From the IMG/VR virus record IMGVR_UViG_3300025886_000118, positions 1 to 27,751 of that record: a stretch of DNA of 27,751 nt; one strand, 5' to 3'. Below the pieces are notes generated by a model that was not told the origin of the DNA, made no database searches, and was given only the letters and a program-made list of their open reading frames with translations. Shown here one piece after another: positions 17,263 to 26,653 of the stretch (position 1 is its first letter; every line of letters starts with the position of its first letter). The translations under genes were made by a program, and so were the position numbers. The DNA is from a virus.

Positions 17263-20200
17263 ATGAACGAAAAAGTATTAAGTCAACTTTATCAAAACGG
17301 TTTAGAAGTTTTTGATTTACCAGATTACGAAACTTTTAAAGTAGATATGCAAGACGAATCTAAGCTTTCACAGTTTAGAGAAAGTATGATTAGTGAGAAC
17401 TTTGATATACCGGATATTGAAACTTTTAAAACTGATGTTGGTTTTTTAAATCTAAATCAAGATCTAGTTAAAGAACCCGTTAAAGAAGAAAAGCTTGAAA
17501 TAACAGAGCAAGACTGGACAGATACTGAAGAAAACTTTTTAAAGAAAAACAAGGAAAAACTAGCTAAGCTTTATCCTAATTTTGAATTTGAAGAATCTGC
17601 GTTTGATATTAACGGTATTACTGCAAAAAATAAATCAACAGGTGAAGAAGAAAGCTTTGATTTAGCAGGTACATCTTTTCAATTTAGTGATTTTAATGAG
17701 TTTAAAGAGTTTGTAAGTAAAAAGACTGAAACAGATCCTGTAAAGCAAGAAGTGTATAGCAAAACAGGGTTAACGGTTAATTATGACGATTATGGAGATA
17801 CCTCAACAAATAACTTATATGATCAAGTAGAGATAGTAGAGGAAGAGGGTAAATCAGCTCCATTTTTGCCAGAAGAATTAGGAGTAACTTATGGTGGTAA
17901 AAGTAGAAGTCCTGAAGCTAATGAAATGCTAACAATAGTAAATAGCATAGAAGGCATTGCTATAGACGCTGCTACAAACCTTAAAAAAGTTTTTCCAGGT
18001 ATAAGAACAGAGAACGAATCTTTATCAGCTAGTTTTAATAAGCTAAATGATAGTGAGCAAAAGATATTTGAAAATTATGTTTATAACAATGTCAAAGAAC
18101 AAACAGGTTTAAACATAACTAAAGATAGCTTTCAAGCTATATACAAAACAAATAACATGAATTCGCTTATTGACGCTAAGTCTGAAGATATAGCTAATGA
18201 CAGGATTCAAGAAGATGCTGTAAATTACCTGGAAAGAAATGAGGCTAGTCAGGAATACAAGAAATATAAAATAAGCGTATTAGAAAATAATTTAACAGAG
18301 GGTCAAGTAGAGTTAAAAAACTTAAATGCTAACATTTCAGATATTAACGAACAAATTCAACAATTAGAATTAAAGCAAGGCAAAAGCTCACAAGATAATG
18401 CTAGAATAATTGAATTTAAAAAACAAAAAGAAGAACTAGTTAAAAAACAAAAAGAACTTGGCGGTGGTGTTTGGGATGCCACTGGTAACTGGGTAAATAC
18501 TTTAAATGTTTCTGATAAGAAAAAAGAAGAGTTAAAACAAATAGAAGCTAATGCAGCAAATATGGGTACTGCTTTGAATATGTTTGCTAGTGAAGGAACC
18601 GACTTAGAGAAACTTTCAGCTAGAGATTTAAGTAGGAATTTATTAAATAATAAAATACTAGAAACAGAGTATTTAGATAGTAGAGGTAGAAAAGATAAAA
18701 TTAAAATTAATTTAAAAGATTTATTAATTGAAGAAGCTTCAGAAATAGTTAAAGTTAAAAATTATTTAAACGCCAAAGGCTTTAACATATCTACAGTTAC
18801 TGATCAGTTTGCTATTGGAGGAGTTAGGTTAGTTGATACAGAAACTTTAAAAGACATAAAAGAAATTGAGTTAACCTATAATGATCTATATAATTTAGGT
18901 GTTAGAACTGAAGAAGCTGGTGGTTACAAAGGTGGACTAGATAATGTTTTAGCTAGAAAAAAAGGTGAAGATATTTTAAATTACAGAATATGGGAAGAGG
19001 AAAAGCTAGAAACCGAAGCTGAAATTAGAGGTTTATATAAGCTAGTAGAACTTGGAGAAGACCCTGCTTTAATAAAAAAACCTACAGATAGGGCCGAAGG
19101 TATAGTAAAAGATGTTTTAGGCTTTATAGAAACTGGAAGTAGAGCTACTGGTGAAGCTGCTTTAATGCAATGGGGTGGTTACAACCAAGAAGAAGTAAAA
19201 AAAGTATTAGGAGAAAGTTCTAGAAATAAACTAGATGAAATACAAAAAGTTGTATCTATAGTAAATAACTCTAAAAGTGTACAGACTGGTAAAGCAGAAC
19301 CTATAAAACTAAGTCCAGAGCAAAAAGAGAACTTTGAAATGGGACTGTCTGAAATGACAGCTAACGCTACAGGCGGCTTTGTACCTACGCTACTTGAATT
19401 TGCTCTTTTTGAAGCAGCTACAGGTGGTATGGGAACACCAGCTGCAATAGCTAGATTACCTAAGTTCTGGAGAACAGTAGCTATGGCTGGAAAAGAAGAA
19501 GTTAAAATGCAGGCGACTACTGCTGACTTTGGATTAGGTACAGGTGCAATGTTTTTTGGATTAGGAAAGGTTTTTGAACCTATAAAATTCTTTAAAAAAC
19601 ATAGAGTAGGTTTAAATACTTTAATGGATAAATATGCTAAGGCTGGACCTGCTGGGGCTATGTCTATAGAGGGTAGCGAAATAATACATGCTATTGTTGA
19701 TGATATGTTAGACAATGGGGATTTTAATTCAGCTATAGGCGAGCTGTATGGAGATACTGACGAAGCTACTAAAAGGTTTTTGTCTAATGTGATGATGTTC
19801 AAGTTAACAGGTGTTCAACATTTAAAACTTAGAGATTTTCAATCTAACAGTAGTTTAGGTAGAGAAATGAACAAGCTTTCTAATAGATCTAGTGAGTTAG
19901 CAAAACAAGGTGAAAGACTTTTGCAAGACAACAACATTAACACAATACCTAAGGAAAAACTAACTAAAGATGGTGAAAAAATACCTACAACTACTGGTGA
20001 TAAAGAGAAAAAAATACAAGAAGAGCTAGTTAATCTTTCTAAACAAAATACACCAGAAGGTAAACAAGCTAAAGTTATTATAGATAAAATATCTAAAGTT
20101 AAAGAAACTATAAACACTGTAGATCAAATGATGAGCATAAGAACTCAATATCAGTCTTTAAATCCATTTGCTACAGATCCTTTAACTGGTGAAAGAATAA

Positions 20201-23200
20201 AAAACGAAAAAGGAGAGTTTGAGTTAAACCCAGATTTTGAAAAGAATTTTAACAAACAGATAACAAACCCTATATTTAAAGCTATTGGAGAAGCTGCTAA
20301 GAAAAATAAAAATGGAGAGTCAACATTTGTAGCTCCAGAAGTTGTATTTTTAAAAGCTGAAGACGCTGCTTCACAAATGGGCAAAGGCAATACAGCTGAG
20401 TTTATACCAGGTGAAAACAAAATATTAATAGACTTAAGTAAATACACCCCTGGAAAACCTTTGCATGAATTATCTCACGTAGTTTTCAATGCTTACTTTA
20501 AAAACAATCCAGAAGCTAAAACTATATTTACCAACAAGATGCGTGAAATGTTTAAAGGTGTTGATTTCGGCGCGTTTAAAGACACTGAATTAAGAAGAGG
20601 TATACAGGAAGAGTATAAAGATAAAAACATACAGGGTGAAGAGTATATAGCTTTCTTAACTGAATTTCTATCAGATCCTAAAATGTACTATCAAAATAAA
20701 TATTTAGCTGGATCTTTAGTTAAAGAATTAAAATCTGAGTTTAGATTAATTAGAAAAAAATATGGATTAGGTAATTTTGGTGAACCTAAAACAGCCGAAG
20801 ACTTAGTTAAAATGTTAGGTGACTTAGGTAAAGAATATCAAAGGGGTTATGTTTCTGATGTATCAGCTAGTCAATTTGCAGCTTTAGGTAAAGTAGATTT
20901 ATCAGATGTAGAATATTATCCAGCAAACATCGACGCTAATTATAAGAAAGCTAAAACAATGGCTTCTAAAGAAGGTCTTGATATAAAAGCTTCTTCTATA
21001 GAAAGAGCTGCGGAAAATGATAAAGTAGTTAAAGAAATAAAAGCTAATCAAGCTAGAGAAGAGTTACCTACAGCTTATGAAGCTAAAACAGAAGCTGATG
21101 TATTTAATCTATATTGGAATAATACTCCACTGGTTGAAAATGTTTTAAAAACATGGGAAACTAAATCTGATTTTAATTTTAGAAGTTCTACTGATAGAGA
21201 CGCTATGAAAGAGGCTTTAGACAAAAAGCTTTATAGATACGCTGAGCTTTATGGAGAGACTAAAAACATGAAGCAAAAGGCTGGTGAAACAGCTGAACAG
21301 TTTGCTGAAAGAAAAAGACAAGTAGAAAATTTAGAAGTACCATTTGGTGCTTATGCTATAGATAATTTAAGATTACAGATAGGTAATGCTATAGTTGAAT
21401 CTAAGTTAGGTTTTAGAGAAGGTAATAAAATAGTATTTAAAGATGTTATTGGAGGTGAAGGAGCTGAAATAGCTATGGAGACTATGAAAATGGAGGACGC
21501 TGTTGGTGGAGTTGAGAGAGTTGAATTTGAAGAAGGCAAAACAGATGCTGAAGGCAAAGCTTTAATAGAGCCAATAACTATTATAGAATCTACTAAACAA
21601 AAGTCTACAGAAGAAAATATATCTACTAGATTAGATAAATTGCCTGAATCTTACAAAGAAACCCCTGATCTTTCAAACGTAGCATCTGAGTTTGGCGTAA
21701 AAGAATCTAAAGTTAATGACAACAATGGTCAAGTTAAAAAAGGATCTACAAGATTATCTGGTAAAGAAGTTATATCATCTCAAGAGTTTATAAGAGATAA
21801 CGGTAAAATGCTTTACGACTTACTTCCTGATGGTTTAGCTGGAGAAGGAGCTAAAGAAGGTGTTAGAGGTACGTCTACTGGAGTTCAAACCGTACTGCTA
21901 AATGAGTTTTATACAAAGGGTGAAAGAGCTAAAACAGGTCCTGGCTTAACTAAACAAACTAAAAAACCTTTTAATAAAGAAAAGTTTGAAGAGTATTTTG
22001 GCATAAGTAGTGATAAGCTGCAGACATTAAAAGAAAACGGTAAAATAGATCAAAGAGTAAAAGCTTTAATACATCAAACAGGTAAAGCTATAACTAATAG
22101 AACTATAAGAAAGAAAGATGGTTTAACAGCTAACGAAAAAGAAAACTTATCTTCTGGCAAGTCGCCAGCTATGGCTTCTAAGCCTATATTTATAGAAAGC
22201 ATAGAGAGAATAAAGAATATTACTCAAGAGCAAAGATTAAAAGCTTTAGCTTATTTAAGAGATGAAGGTGGAGACATAGTAGGTTTAAATGATATATCTG
22301 AAATAATAAGAAAAACAGGTATGTCTGAGAAAGGAGTTCAAGAAGTTTTAAGCTCTTTTGAGAAAATTATAAATGATCCTACAAACAATAAGGAAATTAA
22401 AAGACTAATAGAAGAAAGAGATGTTAAAGATTTTGATGCTTATGTTAAAGATTTATCTGAAGCTACTGGTTTAACTATAGAAGACTCTAAAATATTTGCT
22501 GAAAAAGAATTAGGAGATTATAAAAAGCTTTATGAAGAGTTAAATGTTGAATACCAAGGAGCTGGGAAATTTGACGGTGTTAAATACAAAACCGTGGCGA
22601 TAACTGATAAAAACATAAAAGAATATCAAAATACTATTAAAGAAATATTTAAAGACTTAGATTTAGACATGTTAGAAGCGGGAAACAGCACTGTTTTTAG
22701 TTACATAATAAATTCTTTAAATTCTAAAAGTATGCTAAAGTTTAGAGACTACACTGGTCATGGTGGTAAATTTAAAAATGGAGACACTATGACTAAGAAA
22801 ACTTTTGGAGTTGAATCTAATCCTGAGTTTATAAGAAAAATACTTGAAGATCCTAACTTTGGTAAAATAGAGAATAAAGAAAAAACTGAAAAATATTTAG
22901 AAAAAACTAAATATGCTTTTCAACCTGCCTGGGGTAGTACTGTTAGTAGCAAAGGTAGAAGTCTTGGTAACAAAGCTAGAAGTGAAGTTTTTGCTAAACT
23001 ATATGATAAAAATCCTGAATCTTGGTTAACTGAGCAGCAGAAAATATACTCAAGCCAACAAGCATTAAAAGACTTTAGCACTACACAAGAGGCTATTGAT
23101 GCTACTTACAAAGCTAATAAATATGCTTATAAAGAGTTTTTTAAATCTATATTAAATCTTAAAAACTCTGAAAGTTTATTTTTAGGTCAGTTACAAACAA

Positions 23201-26200
23201 GTGCTTCAAGTGGATTACCTAGAGGTTTAGTGCCAATGATGAGTATAACTACTAAGCCAAAGCAAAAAGAAGGTAAATCTACAGACTTAACTCACAATGA
23301 GCACGCTTTGGAAATGTTTAATATAATGAAGCGTTTTCATGAAATAAAAAACAGTAAAACTTCAAAAGAAAACAAAGAGGCTTTAATAGACATAATGGTT
23401 GAAGGAGTTGCTCAACATTTAATACCTAAAGAACTACAAGGTTTAAAAGACTCTAAAGAATATAAAGGAAGTAAAGGTAGAGTATCAGAAAACGATTTAG
23501 TAAATACTTTTGTTAAAGAAAACTCAGGTCAAGATCAAGTGTTTATAGCTGGTGAGTATGCAGGTATGACAGTGTCTGAGATGATGATTAAAAAATACGG
23601 AGCTGAAGCTATTAAGAAAATGCTTAAAGATATACCTTATGAAAAACTATCTTCAGAAGGTGTTAAAACTAAACAAGCTGCTGAATATTACAAAGAGAAA
23701 GACCGTGTAATAAACGACAACGTAAAAGAAGTAGATGCGACAGGTGTTGTTTATGCTAGTAAAGATATTACACTAGAAGAAGTTTTAGGTAAAGCTAAGT
23801 CTATAGATGAATCATTAAAGTTAGCTAGAAAAAAAGATAAACCTGTTAAAAAGATTAGAGTATTTGATTTTGATGATACGCTAGCTACTAGCAAAAATAT
23901 TGTTATAGCAAGAAAAGATGGTAAAGAAATAAAATTAAACGCTGAAGAGTTTGCTAAAAAAGGCTTAGAATTAAAAGATAAAGGCTGGGAAATGGATTTT
24001 AGTGATTTTAACAAAGTTACAGATGGTGGTCGTGGTCCTTTATTTAAAGTTGCAGAAAAGATTAAAGAAGCTAGAGGAAATGAAGACTTATTTGTTTTAA
24101 CAGCTAGAGCACCTGAATCAAGAGAAGCCATATATGAGTTTTTAAAAGCCGAAGGTTTAGAGTTTAAAAAAGAAAATATTATTGGATTAGGTAATTCAAC
24201 TGGCGAAGCTAAAGCTAATTGGCTAGTTGATAAAGCAGCAGAAGGTTATAATGATTTTTATTTTGCAGATGATGCATATCAAAATGTAAGAGCTGTTAAA
24301 GATGCTATGTCTGTTATTGATGTAAAATCTAAAGTACAACAAGCATTAGCTTCTAAAGACTTAAACATGGATTTCAACAAGTTGTTGGAAGAATCTACAG
24401 GCGTAGAATATTTTAAAGAATATTCAGCTGCTAAAGCTAGAACTATAGGGGCTAGTAAAGGTAAATTTAAGTTTTTTATACCTCACTCTGCTGAAGATTT
24501 TACAGGGTTAATATACTCTACATTAGCTAAAGGTAAAAAAGGCGATAAGCAAATGGCTTGGTATAAAGAAAACTTACTTAATCCTTACTCTAGAGCTATG
24601 GATAATTTATCAAGAGATAGAATACAATTGTTAACTGATTTTAAAGAGCTTAAAAAACAACTTAACGTACCTAAAGATTTAAGAAAAGAAGCTAAAACAG
24701 GTTTCACCAATGAACAAGCGGTTAGAGTTTATTTGTTTGAAAAAGCAGGTTATGAAACACCTGGCTTAAGCAAGACTGATAAAGCTGATTTAATTAACTC
24801 TGTTGAGTCAAATGGAGTTTTAAAAGCTTTTGCAGATCAAATATTTAGCGTCACTAAAGGAGATGGATACGCTAAGCCAAAAGAAAGCTGGTTAGCTGGA
24901 ACTATAACCACAGATTTATTAGACTTAATAAATACAGGTAAAAGATCTAAGTATTTAGAAGAATGGCAAGCTAATGTAGATCAAGTATATAGTAAGGAAA
25001 ATTTAAACAAGTTAGAAGCAATATACGGCACTAAGTATAGAGAATCTTTAGAGAATATATTAGCTAGAATGAAGGCTGGTAAAAACAGATTAACTGGAGG
25101 TAACAGATTAAGTAATCAAATGCTAGATTATGTTAACGGATCTAATGCTGCTATAATGTTTTTTAATGTTAGATCTGCTGCGTTGCAAATGATTTCTAAT
25201 ATTAATTACGTAAACTGGTCATTTAACAACCCTTTGAAAGCTGGTGCAGCAGTTGCTAATCAACCACAGTACTGGAAAGATGTAGTTAAGCTATTGAACT
25301 CTGATTACTTAATGGATAGGCGTAACGGTCTTAAATTAAATATAAATGAAAGCGAAATAGCAGACGCTGCTTCTACTAGTAAAAACAAGTTTAAAGCAGG
25401 TATACAATACATACTACAAAAAGGATACTTACCTACTCAATATGCTGATAGTTTTGCTATAGCAACGGGAGGTGCTACATTTTACCGTAATAGAATAAAA
25501 GATTTAGTTAAAAACGAAGGTAAAACTTTAACAGAAGCAGAAAAACAAGCTTTAATAGAGTGGAGACAGATTTCTGAAGAATCTCAACAGTCCTCAGATC
25601 CAAGTAGAATATCTGCTCAACAAGCTAGTGATGCTGGTCGTTTAATACTTATGTTTGCTAATACTCCAATGCAGTATGCTCGTATGCAAAAAAGAGCTTT
25701 TCAAGATCTTAAAAATGGCAGAGGTGATGCTAAGTCAAATATTAGTAAAATAATATATTACGGCTTTGTGCAGAATATGATATTCAACGGCTTACAAAAT
25801 GCTTTATTTAAAATAGCTGCAGATGAAGATCAAACGTTTGAAAACAACTCTAAAGCTATTAATAGAACTTATAATGGTATGCTAGACGGGATATTAAAAG
25901 GAACAGGTATTGGAGGCGCTTCTGTATCTGTTGCTAAAAACTTTTTATTAGATGTTTACGAAAGATCAAACAGAAGTAGACCTGAGTATGTCGACGCCGC
26001 TTGGAAACTTACTCAGTTTTCTCCACCAATAAGTTCTAAAATATCAAAAATAAAACAAGCTGCTTACGCTTTTGATAATAAAAAAATGCGTGAAGAAATA
26101 TATACAAAAGGTTTTAGTTTAGAAAATCCAGCTATGATGTCGGGTGCTAAAGTTGTTTCAGCTACTACCAACGTTCCACTAGATAGATTATTACAAAAAT

Positions 26201-26529
26201 ATAACAACATAGATGCTGCTTTAGCTGAAGATACGGAAACTTGGCAGAGTGTAGCTATGATGGCTGGTTGGCCAGAGTGGCAAATAAAAGCTAAGCCTGA
26301 AGCTGGTCCTATGACTGAAGAGCAGAAAAAAGAGAAAAAATTAAATAGGTACGAAGAAAAATATAAAGCAGCTGATGGCTCTACAGATTTTGAAACATTA
26401 AAAAAGCTTAATAAAGAGCAACAAATAAAAATGCTTAAAGATTTAGGATATGGATCTCAAGATTTAAGAAGAGCTAAAAAAGAAGCTGATAGAATTGAAT
26501 TAATAATAGAAGCTAATAAGGAACAATAA
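17263..26529 (+). CDS. Giant multidomain internal/ejected virion protein with zincin-like and HAD-phosphatase domains
   Basis: The product has 3088 residues, a third of the window. In order: two 30-residue-spaced repeats (FDLPDYETFKVDM at 17, FDIPDIETFKTDV at 47); a charged helical region with coiled coil (about 340-410); Gly/Ala-rich hydrophobic segments (about 704-730 and 755-775) that could touch membrane; a zinc-peptidase-like site HELSH at 1068-1072 with a possible third ligand in EEYIAFLTE (1126-1134); a long helical region; a HAD domain with DFDDT at 2202-2206, LTAR at 2279-2282, K2317 and FADD at 2334-2337; then a region (about 2370-2830) with KFFIPHSAEDFTGLIYSTL and NAAIMFFNVRSAALQMISN, which I recall from giant virion proteins of marine phages. 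The length, the mixed enzymatic domains and the last place in a three-gene set fit a protein packaged in the capsid and ejected, similar in concept to T7 gp16 or large polyvalent proteins. Enzyme activity is not proved. The stop at 26529 is close to the terminator that ends the block. Confidence 0.75.
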   Translation: MNEKVLSQLYQNGLEVFDLPDYETFKVDMQDESKLSQFRESMISENFDIPDIETFKTDVGFLNLNQDLVKEPVKEEKLEITEQDWTDTEENFLKKNKEKLAKLYPNFEFEESAFDINGITAKNKSTGEEESFDLAGTSFQFSDFNEFKEFVSKKTETDPVKQEVYSKTGLTVNYDDYGDTSTNNLYDQVEIVEEEGKSAPFLPEELGVTYGGKSRSPEANEMLTIVNSIEGIAIDAATNLKKVFPGIRTENESLSASFNKLNDSEQKIFENYVYNNVKEQTGLNITKDSFQAIYKTNNMNSLIDAKSEDIANDRIQEDAVNYLERNEASQEYKKYKISVLENNLTEGQVELKNLNANISDINEQIQQLELKQGKSSQDNARIIEFKKQKEELVKKQKELGGGVWDATGNWVNTLNVSDKKKEELKQIEANAANMGTALNMFASEGTDLEKLSARDLSRNLLNNKILETEYLDSRGRKDKIKINLKDLLIEEASEIVKVKNYLNAKGFNISTVTDQFAIGGVRLVDTETLKDIKEIELTYNDLYNLGVRTEEAGGYKGGLDNVLARKKGEDILNYRIWEEEKLETEAEIRGLYKLVELGEDPALIKKPTDRAEGIVKDVLGFIETGSRATGEAALMQWGGYNQEEVKKVLGESSRNKLDEIQKVVSIVNNSKSVQTGKAEPIKLSPEQKENFEMGLSEMTANATGGFVPTLLEFALFEAATGGMGTPAAIARLPKFWRTVAMAGKEEVKMQATTADFGLGTGAMFFGLGKVFEPIKFFKKHRVGLNTLMDKYAKAGPAGAMSIEGSEIIHAIVDDMLDNGDFNSAIGELYGDTDEATKRFLSNVMMFKLTGVQHLKLRDFQSNSSLGREMNKLSNRSSELAKQGERLLQDNNINTIPKEKLTKDGEKIPTTTGDKEKKIQEELVNLSKQNTPEGKQAKVIIDKISKVKETINTVDQMMSIRTQYQSLNPFATDPLTGERIKNEKGEFELNPDFEKNFNKQITNPIFKAIGEAAKKNKNGESTFVAPEVVFLKAEDAASQMGKGNTAEFIPGENKILIDLSKYTPGKPLHELSHVVFNAYFKNNPEAKTIFTNKMREMFKGVDFGAFKDTELRRGIQEEYKDKNIQGEEYIAFLTEFLSDPKMYYQNKYLAGSLVKELKSEFRLIRKKYGLGNFGEPKTAEDLVKMLGDLGKEYQRGYVSDVSASQFAALGKVDLSDVEYYPANIDANYKKAKTMASKEGLDIKASSIERAAENDKVVKEIKANQAREELPTAYEAKTEADVFNLYWNNTPLVENVLKTWETKSDFNFRSSTDRDAMKEALDKKLYRYAELYGETKNMKQKAGETAEQFAERKRQVENLEVPFGAYAIDNLRLQIGNAIVESKLGFREGNKIVFKDVIGGEGAEIAMETMKMEDAVGGVERVEFEEGKTDAEGKALIEPITIIESTKQKSTEENISTRLDKLPESYKETPDLSNVASEFGVKESKVNDNNGQVKKGSTRLSGKEVISSQEFIRDNGKMLYDLLPDGLAGEGAKEGVRGTSTGVQTVLLNEFYTKGERAKTGPGLTKQTKKPFNKEKFEEYFGISSDKLQTLKENGKIDQRVKALIHQTGKAITNRTIRKKDGLTANEKENLSSGKSPAMASKPIFIESIERIKNITQEQRLKALAYLRDEGGDIVGLNDISEIIRKTGMSEKGVQEVLSSFEKIINDPTNNKEIKRLIEERDVKDFDAYVKDLSEATGLTIEDSKIFAEKELGDYKKLYEELNVEYQGAGKFDGVKYKTVAITDKNIKEYQNTIKEIFKDLDLDMLEAGNSTVFSYIINSLNSKSMLKFRDYTGHGGKFKNGDTMTKKTFGVESNPEFIRKILEDPNFGKIENKEKTEKYLEKTKYAFQPAWGSTVSSKGRSLGNKARSEVFAKLYDKNPESWLTEQQKIYSSQQALKDFSTTQEAIDATYKANKYAYKEFFKSILNLKNSESLFLGQLQTSASSGLPRGLVPMMSITTKPKQKEGKSTDLTHNEHALEMFNIMKRFHEIKNSKTSKENKEALIDIMVEGVAQHLIPKELQGLKDSKEYKGSKGRVSENDLVNTFVKENSGQDQVFIAGEYAGMTVSEMMIKKYGAEAIKKMLKDIPYEKLSSEGVKTKQAAEYYKEKDRVINDNVKEVDATGVVYASKDITLEEVLGKAKSIDESLKLARKKDKPVKKIRVFDFDDTLATSKNIVIARKDGKEIKLNAEEFAKKGLELKDKGWEMDFSDFNKVTDGGRGPLFKVAEKIKEARGNEDLFVLTARAPESREAIYEFLKAEGLEFKKENIIGLGNSTGEAKANWLVDKAAEGYNDFYFADDAYQNVRAVKDAMSVIDVKSKVQQALASKDLNMDFNKLLEESTGVEYFKEYSAAKARTIGASKGKFKFFIPHSAEDFTGLIYSTLAKGKKGDKQMAWYKENLLNPYSRAMDNLSRDRIQLLTDFKELKKQLNVPKDLRKEAKTGFTNEQAVRVYLFEKAGYETPGLSKTDKADLINSVESNGVLKAFADQIFSVTKGDGYAKPKESWLAGTITTDLLDLINTGKRSKYLEEWQANVDQVYSKENLNKLEAIYGTKYRESLENILARMKAGKNRLTGGNRLSNQMLDYVNGSNAAIMFFNVRSAALQMISNINYVNWSFNNPLKAGAAVANQPQYWKDVVKLLNSDYLMDRRNGLKLNINESEIADAASTSKNKFKAGIQYILQKGYLPTQYADSFAIATGGATFYRNRIKDLVKNEGKTLTEAEKQALIEWRQISEESQQSSDPSRISAQQASDAGRLILMFANTPMQYARMQKRAFQDLKNGRGDAKSNISKIIYYGFVQNMIFNGLQNALFKIAADEDQTFENNSKAINRTYNGMLDGILKGTGIGGASVSVAKNFLLDVYERSNRSRPEYVDAAWKLTQFSPPISSKISKIKQAAYAFDNKKMREEIYTKGFSLENPAMMSGAKVVSATTNVPLDRLLQKYNNIDAALAEDTETWQSVAMMAGWPEWQIKAKPEAGPMTEEQKKEKKLNRYEEKYKAADGSTDFETLKKLNKEQQIKMLKDLGYGSQDLRRAKKEADRIELIIEANKEQ

Positions 26530-26565
26530 AATACTGGGCACCATACCCAAAGTTCCTGTAACCAA

Positions 26566-26596
26566 AAAAGGGGAAGTCGTAATGACCTCCCCTTTT
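26566..26596. terminator. Bidirectional intrinsic terminator between convergent blocks
   Basis: A 13-position stem with one A-C mismatch (26566-26578 with 26584-26596) has a GTAAT loop. Its outer pairs are A-T, with a run of A on the left (from 26564) and T on the right, so transcripts from either strand end in a U-run. It lies 36 bases after the giant gene on plus and just past the 13-codon mini-ORF on minus, serving both converging operons. Confidence 0.9.
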
Positions 26597-26601
26597 ATTA
26601 T

Positions 26602-26643
26602 TTAACACCATGGGCAAAATCCGCCCGGACAGTTTTCACACAT
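26602..26643 (-). CDS. Putative 13-residue four-cysteine microprotein
   Basis: Reading the minus strand gives MCENCPGGFCPWC and then TAA. Cysteines 2, 5, 10 and 13 form two CxxC pairs four residues apart, the spacing of a minimal metal-binding knuckle or a pair of redox dithiols. The start lies 10 bases after the stop of the 51-aa gene, normal operon spacing here, and the stop is just before the terminator. About half of its bases are G or C, well above the AT-rich surroundings, which argues against a chance frame. It is far too short for standard gene finding. Whether it is translated is unknown; a weak 4-bp hairpin within it is an alternative explanation for the GC-rich patch. Confidence 0.45.
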   Translation of the reverse strand: MCENCPGGFCPWC

Positions 26644-26653
26644 AATTTAAATT

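Noticed and set aside
19179-19802. Minus-strand open frame of 207 codons opposite the giant gene
   Set aside because: Shadow frame caused by codon bias; the plus-strand frame is continuous and shows domain motifs, and the composition of the minus product (Ser/Pro/Leu-rich) is that expected from reversed codons. The shorter frame at 23751-24131 was rejected likewise since it covers the HAD domain.
17263-26529. Giant protein as a crAss-type virion RNA polymerase
   Set aside because: The only DxD-like site that stands out is DFDDT, and it is followed by HAD motifs II-IV. I found no DFDGD/DxDxD polymerase site in the protein.
26612-26626. Hairpin GGGC-AAAATCC-GCCC as a second terminator or RNA element
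   Set aside because: The stem has only 4 bp with no following T-run in either direction. The adjacent 13-bp terminator is far stronger, and the GC-rich patch is better explained by the four-cysteine mini-ORF.
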